Shown here: positions 55,005 through 64,000 of the stretch, one piece after another
Layout of the letters: every line of letters begins with the position of its first letter
Numbering within the stretch: the first letter of the stretch is position 1
Origin: Azolla caroliniana
Taxonomy: Eukaryota; Polypodiophyta
Length of the DNA stretch: 64,000 bases
NCBI GenBank assembly: GCA_043228905.1
Contig: JBHGNT010000009.1
Coordinates: 15,004,001-15,068,000, forward strand
Direction of reading: 5' to 3'
Program-made: the position numbers and the translations under genes
Notes under the pieces: model-generated
The model's database searches: none
Told to the model about the DNA's origin: nothing
Seen by the model: the letters and a program-made list of their open reading frames with translations, nothing else

Positions 55005-55882
55005 TCAACCCCCACCAAACCGCACATCCTCCGGTATGTGCCAAGAAGTGAAGTAGTGGGGATTCTGATTTGGTCTTCACTTGTCCTCTCCTGATCCGTC
55101 GCCAATCCGGTCCTCATCCATCTCCTCACCCTCGCTAACGCCCTCGGCCTCGACCTCCGGATCCGGTCCTGCTTTATGTTGTTTCTTGAAGGCCTTGATC
55201 CGCTTCCCTGCAACTGGTACCGTGATCCTTGTCCCATCGAGTTTGGTTTTCGAGGCTGCTGTCGTAGACCAACACCCAGTCTCCTTCCTCGATCTTCTTC
55301 GGCCAGAGCCGGTGTGTTCGATCAAACCAACCGTTGTTCTTCTTCCTCGCTTTTTCCACCATTGTCGTTGCTCGTTCCATGTCCTTCGGCCTTCGCTTGA
55401 GCTGTCAGATCCGCAATGTTAGAAATTCATCCCGGCTCATCTCCTCCGTCTAGTCGATCGACATCCACGAGGCTATCGTCGACCCCACCGTCATGATCAG
55501 CTTTTGTCTGAACATGAGCTCAGTCCGCATGTACTCGGTCACCGAACTGTGCGTAGTTCGGTCAACCCATAAAGCATAGGGTAGGAGTCTCGACCAATTT
55601 TCAACCAGTGCATCGGATGCTCGTACTAATGCTTTCACAATTGGCCCATGTCTGCGCTCCACCTTCCCGTTGGCTTCCTGATTGTACGCCGTGGTGAGGG
55701 AGCACTTGATTCCTAGCTGGTCGAACAACTCCTCTGCTTGCGTGTCCAACTCCCCTCGGTTAGCCACGATCTTTCCTACGCACCCGTATCGGCATATCAC
55801 ATCCTCGATCAAGGACCGGCACACGGTTGTGGTCGTCTTATTCAGCAACACTCGGCCCTCTACCTGGTTCGTCAAGTCCTAC
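55005..55882 (-). pseudogene. Ty3 integrase core and C-terminus, minus strand
   Basis: Core from 55882 to 55450: TNQVEGRVLLNKTTTTV, VICRYGCVGKIVANRGELD and TAYNQEANGKVERRHGPIVKAL. The motif NRGELD has Asn where the catalytic Asp is expected in related integrases. After a stop near 55450 the C-terminal part follows in shifted frames (RLWPKKIEEGDWVLVYDSS) and an acidic tail (EAEGVSEGEEMDEDR). The first half of the integrase is at 61539-61977. Confidence 0.85.
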
Positions 55883-55955
55883 TGTCATGATAGGGCAAGA
55901 CTCGAACCCATGACCTTATGCTACATGGGTCGAGCTCTTGACCATTAGACTATAC
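55883..55955 (-). ncRNA. tRNA-like sequence in LTR, antisense to the element
   Basis: On the minus strand: A-box-like TAGTCTAATGGTCAAGAGC, then about 30 bases, AAGGTCATG and the B-box GGGTTCGAGTCTTGCC. Both boxes fit tRNA consensus closely (B box 10 of 11). Copy in the 3' LTR at 61105-61177. The acceptor stem is imperfect. Confidence 0.65.
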
Positions 55956-56314
55956 ATTGTAATACGTAGAATATTATTTTCATTTATGTTTTATTATAGA
56001 AAATTGATGTATATTCCAGATTTCTCTGGAACATTCTAGAAACTTCAGGAGTATTCCTTAGAACACTATAAAAGGAGGCACAAGGCATTATTTCGAACCA
56101 AATCGGTTCAACGCCAGTCTTAAGCCTCCTAGCTACTGTACATTTTCTTCACATAATATATATCTTTTCTTATCATCACTCTCTCTCGATCTCTCGATCT
56201 CTCTCTCCCTCCCTCTCACTCACTCTTTCCTTCTCTCGAGAGTTCTTCACCTCTCTTAGTACTAATACTTCTTTTAGTACTAATTCCTTCTCTGTCTTAG
56301 TACTGTTCCTGACA
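55883..56314 (+). repeat. 5' LTR of chromovirus 2
   Basis: 432 bp, TGTCATGATAGGG...GTTCCTGACA. TATA box TATAAAAG at 56067-56074. tRNA-like sequence in the first 70 bases on the minus strand. Confidence 0.95.
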
Positions 56315-56388
56315 GTTTGAACCGATTTCTCCTACCTTTTGTCTCTCTCATTTCCTACTAATCTCTTATTCCTCTTTTCTTTCATCCC

Positions 56389-57420
56389 ATGACCACTGTT
56401 AGCGCTGAAGAATATCAATCTGTTTTTTCGGAATTTCAATGCTTGAAAGAGAAGTTCCATGCTTTGGAACAAGAAAACCAACGGTTGCTGGGGGATCTTT
56501 AGCAAATCTCCTTAGAAAAGCAGCAAACGCAACAACAACATGGGGAACTTGCATTACGCATGCAACAACTCGAAGCCACCATCGTAGCGATGCAACAACA
56601 AGGGCCCGGAACACAAGGGATTCATAAAGAACCCAAGATTGGCCTTCCCACAAAGTTCGATGGAACGCGATCGCAGTTTAGAGGGTTCCTTAACCAGGTA
56701 CGATTAGTTATTCAAATGCATCCTTCCCGATATCCCACCGATGCATCACGAGTGGGTTTAGTAGGCACTTTGTTAAGTGGCTCAACGTTGGCATGGTTCG
56801 CTCCACTATTAGAAACGGAATCTCCGTTACTCAACAATTTTGAAGAGTTTCTAGGTGAGTTTAAAGCATGTTTCGAAGATACTGACAGCATCAGGACCGC
56901 AATCAACAAAATTCGGCGATTACGCCAAGGTGACCGTCCAGCCTCTGCATACGCTGCAGATTTTCGCCTACTCGCCGCTGATATCCCTTGGGATGATCAA
57001 GTGTTGATGGAGCAATTCCGTTATGGTTTACGCAACGACGTCAAGGATTTACTGTTGACCTTCCCCGAAGAGCCAAAGTCCTTAACAGAAGCAATCAGTC
57101 GCGCAGTGAGATGTGACAACCGCCTCTTTGAGCGACGTTCGGAACAACAGCTACAAATGCTGAGGGCAAGATCAGAGCCCACCTACGCCTCAGTGGTATC
57201 AAGACCTTTTCCGAGGGAGTCATATAATGCGCCTCCAGCGAATACTCCGACTCCGATGGAGATTGACACTACACGTCGTCGAGGGCCATTATCCGAAGAA
57301 GAAAAGTAGCGACGCCATACAAATCGACTATGTCTTTACTACGGTGGACCAGGACATATTGCAATAAATTGCCCCCATAGGCCAAGAAGACAGGTAAACC
57401 AAATAGTCGCTAGTTCTAAT
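56389..57420 (+). pseudogene. Ty3 Gag of chromovirus 2, stops and damaged knuckle
   Basis: ATG 56389. Gln-rich N-terminal coiled-coil-like region with a TAG at 56500, then capsid domain GLPTKFDGTRSQFRGFLNQV, LAWFAPLLETESPLL, IPWDDQVLMEQFRYGL and LTEAISRAVRCDNRLFE. After a stop at 57307 the knuckle reads CLYYGGPGHIAINC, with Tyr for the second Cys. Clearly homologous to Gag of chromovirus 1 (KFDGTRSxFRGFxNQV). Confidence 0.9.
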
Positions 57421-57566
57421 TGTACTAAACCCGAGCCTATTTCAGTAGGGATATCTGATAGTCCTAATAGTACTAATAGCCCAGATCTAGCGAACAGATT
57501 TGATGTCCTTAGTCAGTTAGAAGAAGAGTTAAACGACTAAGTCCGGCCAAAAAAGGAGCCGTTTGG

Positions 57567-58872
57567 TTGGATAGCCCTAGATCTGTGCAACCCATTAGTG
57601 GTTACATTCCCTCTAAGCAAGTTAGTGATGTGTTCGTAGCCCAAGTAATAGTTAGTACTAAAAGTACCCCTCCAGTACATGTCCTAGCACTCCTAGATTC
57701 CGGAGCTAACTCTTGCTTTATGGATAAGAAATTTGCTCAAGCTCATAAGATATCCCTAAGAAAACTCCAGTGTCCAGCCTCTATAGTAGTCATTGATGGA
57801 TGTCCCATTGCTTCCGGAAATATCATAGAAGAGTCAGAGCCCATTAATATTGTCCTAGATAACTTAGCATGTGTAGTATCATTTAATATTATTAGTATCC
57901 CAGAACATCCCATAGTTTTAGGATTACCGTTGTTCGAGTTCCATAACCCAGACATAGATTGGAGAACAAGAGAAATCCAGTGTCGACAAACCCAAGGGTC
58001 AACTCAGAAGATGGCAACCATTTCTCTATGTCAGTTGCGTAAAGAAGGGCGCAAGGAAGAAATATTCCTCTTTGCAATATCAATAAACCCCTCCAGCACC
58101 ACTAAAGAAGAATCCACCGTTCAACTTCCCGAGAAGTATCGTCATTACGTCGATGTGTTTGATAAAGTACAAGCCAACACACTTCCTCATCATCGACCGC
58201 ACGATTGCCCCATCGATTTACAACCGGGAAAAGAGCCGCCATGGGGACCGATCTACAATTTGTCACCAACCGAGCTGGAAGTCCTTCGGGCCTATATAGA
58301 GGAGAATTTGGAAAATGGTTTCATTCGGCATTCAAAATCTCCAGCTGGGGTGCCCATTTTCTTCGTCAAGAAAAAGGATGGATTGCTTCGTCTCGTTGTA
58401 GATTACCGTGGCTTGAATAAGGTTACAATCAGGAATAGGTATGCTCTTCCTCTTATCTCAAGTCTTTTAGAACGGATCAATGGTGCCAGGTTCTTCACGA
58501 AGATCGACTTACGGGGAGCATATAACCTCGTACGAATCCGACCAGGAGACGAATGGAAGACCGCGTTTCGCACCAGATATGGGCACTTCGAGTATACGGT
58601 CATGCCGTTCGGTCTCACTAATGCGCCGACAGTCTTCCAACACATGGCTAAATATATTCCGAGATCTATTGGATGATTGTTTGATCATCTATTTGGATGA
58701 TCTACTGGTTTATTCAAAGACCCAAGAAAAACATGATTCTCATGTACTATTAGTACTAAAACGACTTCGAGAACATGGTCTGTATGCAAAGCTGGAAAAA
58801 TGTAGTTTCGGGTGCAACCAAGTGGAATTTCTCGGGTACATCATTTCGTCAGAACTCCATGGACCCAGCTAA
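57567..58872 (+). pseudogene. Ty3 protease and RT of chromovirus 2
   Basis: Protease [16 protein letters not shown] (DSG intact), then [86 protein letters not shown] and [11 protein letters not shown] frameshift near 58645 is followed by [19 protein letters not shown] with the catalytic YLDD (other frame, to 58872), AKLEKCSFGCNQVEFLGYI. This is the region deleted in chromovirus 1. Confidence 0.92.
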
Positions 58873-58890
58873 GGTCAAAACGGTGGTAGA

Positions 58891-59520
58891 ATGGCAATGC
58901 GTTCGGTGCGGGATGTGCAATGCTTCCTAGGCTTTGCCAATTTTTACCGAAAGTTCATACAAGATTACTCAAAGATCGGTCTACCTCTCACACAACTTAC
59001 TAGGAAGGGACAACCGTTCATCTGGTCTGAAGAAACGGACATGGCTTTCGAGAGTCTTAAAAAGGCATTTACATCGGCTCCAATTCTAGTTCATGTCGAT
59101 CCGGAAAAACCATTCATTATCGAAGCTGACGCATCGGATTCTGCATTGGGGAGCATTCTGTCACAACAGGGGAATGATGAGAAGCTACATCCTGTGGCTT
59201 TTCACTCACGCAAGTTTGACGCCGCCGAAATCAACTACGAATATCATGATAAGGAGCTATTGGCAATAGTGGATTCTTTTATGCAATGGAGGCATTTTCT
59301 GGAGGGATCCTCTCATCCGGTCACTATATTTAGTGACCACAAGAACCTTGCCTACTTTTAGGATGCTCGTGTGTTGAATCGACGTCAAGCTCGGTGGGCC
59401 CACTTCCTCACGCGTTTCGACTTCAAAATTACATATCGTCGGGAAGCACCAAGGGAAGGCATATGCATTATCACGGCGTTCGTATCTAGCACCCCGTCCA
59501 GGCGAGCCAGCTTTCGATAA
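58891..59520 (+). pseudogene. Ty3 RNase H of chromovirus 2
   Basis: RT connection VQCFLGFANFYRKFIQDYS, then RNase H: IIEADASDSALGSILSQQ (Asp), YHDKELLAIV (Glu), TIFSDHKNLAYF (Asp, intact here), then a TAG at 59359 followed by RVLNRRQARWAHFL and decay. Confidence 0.9.
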
Positions 59521-59570
59521 CCAAAAACAAGTCATCTTGGGACCGGCACGACTACAAGCAACACAGATCT

Positions 59571-61104
59571 TTGACATGCCCATGGATTCCCGCGTTATCG
59601 ATACCATACGCGAAAGACTTGAAGACAAATGCGTTCGCCCAAGCTATACTAGCACAAATTGATCCCTCTTGCGCGTCGTGTTCACAGTCGCAACCACCAG
59701 GTACGGACTATCGGCAATTCAAATACCATGATGGATTACTCTTCTTTAAAGAACTTTTGTATGTTCCTAATGGTTCTTGCCGCCTTCAAGTAGTACAAAA
59801 CTGTCATGACACATATACAACTGGGCATTTTGGTAGTACTAAAACATTACATTTAGTACAACGATAATTCTGGTGGCCCTGTATGCGACAATTTGTTGAG
59901 GATTTTGTTCGGACTTGTGATACATGTTGTAGAGCGAAAATGCCAAGGCATCATCCATATGGTTTATTAGAACCATTACTAATTCCAAGCAAGCCGTGGC
60001 AATCCATTGCTCTAGACTTCATCACAGATCTTCCAGTCTCTAAGGGGTTCAATGCGATTCTAACGGTGGTTGATCGATATACGAAGATGCCTCATTTCTT
60101 GCCATGTACTAAGGAGATCTCCAGTGAAGACACTACCGAAATTGTCATGTGTAAAGTATGTCGGCATCATGGACTTCCCGATAGTATCATCAGCGACCGT
60201 GGACCCCAGATCGTGTCAAACTTCTGGAAGCACCTTTTTAACATGCTCAAGGTCACTTGTAACCTCTCCTCCGGCTACCACCCCCAAACCGATGGCCAAG
60301 CCGAACGAACCAATCAAACGCTGGAGCAGTATCCGCGGTGCTTTCTCAGCTATCATCAGGATGACTGGGCAGATATTCTCCACTTCGCCGAATTTGCCTA
60401 TAACAACTCTATCCACGCATCCACTAAAGTTATGCCATTTTATGCTTATACGGGATGTCACCCCCGATGGTGTGTACTTGAAACCCCAGAGGTGTCCACA
60501 AATCCTTGCGCAGAAGATCGTTTGGAGAAGTTACGCAAGATACAAGCGGATGTATCTACTCACCTCCAACAAGCTCAACAAACACACAAGGTTTATGCGG
60601 ATCGTCATCGACTCCCATCTAGTTTTAACATTGGAGATCGGGTATGGCTACTCCGACGACACATCAAGACCACTCGCCCATGTGAGAAGTTGGATTATCG
60701 GTGATTAGGTTCTTTCCATATTATAGGAAAGATTAATGATGTCACTTTTCGTCTTGATCTACCTCCACAACTTCGGATACATCCGGTGTTTCATAATTCT
60801 CTCCTCAAACCCTATCAAGAGAGCACCATCCCAGGACATATTACACAACCTCCACCCCCAATCGAGCTTGAAGATGGACCTGAGTATGAGGTTGCCGCCA
60901 TCCTTGATTCCAAGCTTGTTCGCAACAAGCTTTACTATCTAGTCGATTGGCTAGGATATAGTCCCAGTGAGCGTACTTGGGAACCGATAGAGAATGTCAC
61001 CAATGCTCGAGCTTTTCTTGAAGACTTCCATCATCAATATCCAGACAAACCGGGTCCTCAATCCAAAACGACTCGTTACACTCATCATTTTAAAGGGGGG
61101 ATAG
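59571..61104 (+). pseudogene. Ty3 integrase with chromodomain of chromovirus 2
   Basis: Zinc region (NCHDTYTTGHFGSTKT, stop at 59865, CDTCCRAK), catalytic core ALDFITDLPVS (first Asp), DSIISDRGPQIVS (second Asp), HPQTDGQAERTNQ (Glu), C-terminal GDRVWLLRRHIKTTRP, stop at 60702, then LRIHPVFHNSLLKPY in another frame and chromodomain EYEVAAILDSKLVRNKLYYL with TWEPIENV. The end runs to the purine tract. Confidence 0.92.
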
Positions 61105-61397
61105 TGTCATGATATGGCAAGACTCGAACCCATGACCTTATGCTACATGGGTCGAGCTCTTGACCATTAGACTATACATTGTGATACGTAGAATATTATT
61201 TTCATTTATGTTTTATCATAGAAAATTGATGTATATTCCAGATTTCTCTGGAACATTCTAGAAACTTCAGGAGTATTCCTTAGAACACTATAAAAGGAGG
61301 CACAAGGCATTATTTCGAACCAAATCGGTTCAACGCCAGTCTTAAGACTCCTAGCTATTGTACATTTTCTTCACATAATATGTATCTTTTCTTATCA

Positions 61398-61435
<38 letters not shown>

Positions 61436-61538
61436 CCTCTCAGTCACTCTTTCCTTCTCTCGAGAGTTCTTCACCTCTCTTAGTACTAATACTTCTTTTA
61501 GTACTAATTCCTTCTCTGTCTTAGTACTGTTCCTGACA
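61105..61538 (+). repeat. 3' LTR of chromovirus 2
   Basis: 434 bp. A longer (CT)n run at 61401-61431 than in the 5' LTR. Followed by CCTAC. Confidence 0.95.
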
Positions 61539-63316
61539 CCTACCGTGCAAGCAACAAGTATTGCATCTGCCCTACCCCCATCAGCATTGTCACTAAATCG
61601 ACCATCCACTTGAAGTGAATGGTTGGCGGGTAGGTCGGGTGCAACTCGTCCCGGTGCCGGGTTCCGGAATGCATCTGACAACTCTCGCATGTTGCTACAA
61701 AGTGGTGCACGTCCTTGTACATTCTGGGCCACCAATACTTCTCCTTTAACTTTTCGAACGTGGCCCATGTGCCCCGGTGTCTGGACCAGGGGCTTTCGTG
61801 AAATTCTGATACCAACACTAATTGGTCCTCCTTCTTCATCACCACCCGTAGTGGTGTGCCATTCCACCTCTTCGGAAGAAGAACTTGTAGGCCTTCTTCT
61901 AGACTTGATCGGCCTCCTCCTTCATCCACATTGCGTCTGGCACCATCGTGCTCAGGAACCTTCCAACTTGAAGCCACTCCCCGTCATAGTCATTGTCGTC
62001 GAACTCATTAAGGGCCGGAATGCTTCGTCTGTTTGCCGACATTTGAGCCGACTCGAAGAAGTCCATGCTGACTTCCTCGTCCTCTGATACCATGCCGTCC
62101 TCGTTCTTGAACCGTTCTCTCGAAAGCATATCAGTCATGGTGTTGTCTTTTCCGGACATGTGCCGTATCTTCGGATTCAGAGACTTAATGTACGTCATCC
62201 ACCTGAGCATTGCCAGGTCTAGAGTCGCGCACTCGGAAACCATGCCGAGAATCCGAAGTCTATCTGTATTGATTATCACTTCTGTCCCAATCAAATAGTC
62301 CTTATCAACCTTAACCGCCGAAACAATACCCCAAAGCACGTGCTTAACCTGGGCATATCCTCACTACCGCTCGTTCAGCACCTTGGCACTGAACCAAATG
62401 GGGAACCGTGTGCCGGCCTCGTCCTCTTGATTGATCACCCATCCAATTCCGGCCGGACTCGTGTCGACTGTCACGTAAACCGGAGTGTTCACCTTGTACA
62501 CTGCTTTCCGGAGAGCCAAGGCTATCATCTACATCCCCTTCAGTCTCCAAATTGCCTCCATGTGCTCTCTTTTCCATTAGAACTTCGGCCCTTTCTTGAA
62601 TAAGCCATAGAGCGGCTCAACGATGTGTGTGTAGTGTGGAATCCAAATGTGGTAGAAGGCGCATGCTCCTAGGAATTGTCGAACTTCTGCGACCGAATTG
62701 CATTCCTCCTTCATTGCAGAGATGGCCTCTACCTTTGTCAGAGACGGTTTCCGGCTGTAAGGTCCACATAGGTGCCCGACCACTAGGATTTCTGATTTTC
62801 TGAATTCTAACTTCTTCCCAGAGAAGGTAAACCGAGCGCCCTCAAACCTCTGCAATATCTTCTCACAATCATAGATGTGGTCCACGACAAACCTCCAACA
62901 ACCGTCCGTTCCCACCGACTCGTCTTTCACGTCCTCCGGGCACCCTTTGATTGGGATGTCATCCAAAAAAGGCATTGTGATGTCCGGGATGCAGTCCCTC
63001 AGCACCTTGTTCATTGCGTTCACCATGTGTGCTACCGAGTTGGTTCCTCCTTGAGGTAGGGTACACATCTAAACTAGGCTGAGAGGGGTTCACATCGTCG
63101 TGATATCCCTAGTCTCCACGGCTAGAACTGGTCGAGTTGGAACTGATTGTACCAGGAGTATAGATCCCCAACCGAGTAGATTGACCTTCCGGCGAAGGCC
63201 TTCGTGAACTCATCAATGGTTGGTCCGACTCCTGCATTCCAAATTGTCACTTTGTTAACAGGTTGCAGGTCCTGAATAAAGAGCAGCGTGCCGTTCTTCG
63301 GCACCATAAACCACCG
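61539..63316 (-). pseudogene. Ty3 RT, RNase H and integrase N-terminus, minus strand
   Basis: In minus order: RT fingers (63307-63122, LQPVNKVTIWNAGVGPTID, SIYSVGDLYSWYNQF), a stop, then 63068-62577 with LPQGGTNSVAHMVNAM, MPFLDDIPIKG (catalytic DD) and RQFLGACAFYHIWIPHY; degenerate RNase H (62570-62000, INTDRLRIL, IRHMSGKDNTMTDMLSR); integrase zinc region CESCQMHSGTRH and WMVDLVTMLMGVGQMQYLLLAR (61977-61544), where the first catalytic Asp is D of MVDL. It continues at 55882 beyond chromovirus 2. Confidence 0.88.
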
Positions 63317-64000
63317 TGTCGAGTGAGCAAGCTCAACGAGATCTGGATCAGTTGAATAAGCTAGAGCCAGATCGGTATCCGGAACAAAGAACCGGATAGG
63401 TATCTGGAACCAAGAGCCGGATCGGAGAGACGGATCGTACTCAGGAATAGTGAGAACCGGTAGGTTGTTGGAACCTATAGTCCAAGCCTAGTACTTAGGC
63501 ATATTCCTTGGAGTTAGTGTCAGTCGCTCGTATGAGCATTGAAGTACATGTCAGTACTTCTGCTAGTCCTTTTAAGGACTTGTATAAAAAGTGTTATGTA
63601 GGATATTTGTATACATAGAGTGTTATTATTTTGAATTGAGTTTATGTTGTTCTGCTCTCTTTGTTTGTGTTTTGTGAAGCTTCCATTAAACCTGTACTCT
63701 TTTTGTTGCTATCCCGGTGAACCGGTTTGTCAAAGCTTCCGCATATTAACTTTGACATGGTATTAGAGCGTGAGGGTTGAGAACCTCTGCTGCCGACAAC
63801 TGCTTGAAACGGGCAAACCCTAATCACCGGTAAAGAACAGGAGCTAGATATGGACAAAAGCATGGCGAGCTTGCTTCTTACAGAAAAGCTCGACCAGAGC
63901 AACTATGCGTCCTACTCGTATAAAATGCATTAGTACCTGATGGGGCATGGATACTGCAACTACATGGAAGGAGCAAATGAAGCAACGCCGGATTCGGCAC
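63317..64000 (+). mobile_element. Copia family C-like element, 5' end, runs off the window
   Basis: 5' LTR 63317-63758 (TGTCGAGTGAGCAAGCTCAAC start, TATA-like TATAAAAAG near 63582, ends TTTGACA), primer site TGGTATTAGAGC (63759-63770) and gag from ATG 63850 (MDKSMASLLLTEKLDQSNYA) with one in-frame TAG (YKMH*YLMGHGY, near 63931). Inserted in the RT of the minus-strand Ty3 element; CACCG precedes it. Confidence 0.88.

Larger units (their letters stand above)
55883..61538 (+). mobile_element. Ty3/gypsy chromovirus 2, full-length, defective
   Basis: 5656 bp with LTRs 55883-56314 and 61105-61538, purine tract TAAAGGGGGGATAG (61091-61104) and a perfect target duplication CCTAC (55878-55882 and 61539-61543). 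Inserted in the integrase gene of the minus-strand Ty3 element; removing it restores a continuous integrase reading (QYLLLAR joined to TNQVEGR). gag, pol and chromodomain are all present but with several stops and frameshifts. LTRs differ by roughly 2% by eye. Confidence 0.96.
54152..63316 (-). mobile_element. Ty3/gypsy element, minus strand, 3' portion, doubly interrupted
   Basis: 3' LTR 55004-54152, purine tract GGTGGGGGTTGA (reverse complement at 55005-55016), integrase end, [chromovirus 2 inserted at 55883-61538], integrase start, RNase H, RT up to 63316, where copia LTR interrupts it. Gag, protease and the 5' LTR are outside the window. The RT/integrase differ from the two chromoviruses, and I see no chromodomain. 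Its 3' region and LTR resemble the gag-only element at 40-43 kb. Confidence 0.88.

Overview
The window is nuclear DNA of a land plant with a large, repeat-rich genome. I infer a fern or other non-seed plant from the PLS-class DYW pentatricopeptide gene with long uniform P-L-S triplets and from the repeat-dominated intergenic DNA. This placement is an inference. I see one host gene, a minus-strand PPR-DYW gene at about 48.2-50.9 kb. Almost everything else is transposable elements, most of them nested in one another.

Layout, left half. 0.5-3.4 kb is a minus-strand L1-like LINE fragment. 3.45-8.3 kb is a complete but broken Ty3 chromovirus (354-bp LTRs, GAAAG target duplication). 8.5-9.3 kb is a DUF4283/CCHC LINE ORF1 remnant. 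9.5-14.9 kb is a patchwork of Ty1/copia pieces, including a minus-strand element end and a solo LTR with GTTGA duplication and a 13-copy 54-bp minisatellite. 15.8-18.1 kb is an eroded copia element with its 3' LTR. 19.0-35.6 kb is one LINE split by an old copia element (21961-34521). That element carries in its integrase a 1.3-kb insertion with gene-like exons, and in its 3' LTR an intact, very young copia element (28622-33941, one 1357-aa gag-pol frame, LTRs differing at 2 of 603 positions that I could see).

Layout, right half. 36.1-45.1 kb is a copia element whose reverse transcriptase is interrupted by a young 3.3-kb gag-only LTR element (40077-43393). 45.1-48.2 kb shows no recognisable gene. 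48.2-50.9 kb is the PPR gene. From 51.3 kb to the end lies a chain of nested insertions: a minus-strand copia, inside it a copia, inside that a minus-strand Ty3 element (54152-63316), and inside that both a second chromovirus (55883-61538, CCTAC duplication) and a further copia that runs off the window.

Three observations stand out. First, the PPR gene appears to have a short 5' exon that, after removal of an 89-bp intron, completes a motif like the PDF motif of organellar single-stranded-DNA-binding (OSB) proteins, fused in frame to the PPR-DYW protein; its deaminase signature carries Cys in place of the usual His. Second, three different Ty3 LTRs each hold an antisense tRNA-like sequence with A/B-box motifs in their first part, a layout reminiscent of the 5S-carrying Cassandra elements. 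Third, the gag-only element is young and looks like a non-autonomous partner of the autonomous Ty3 element at 54-63 kb.
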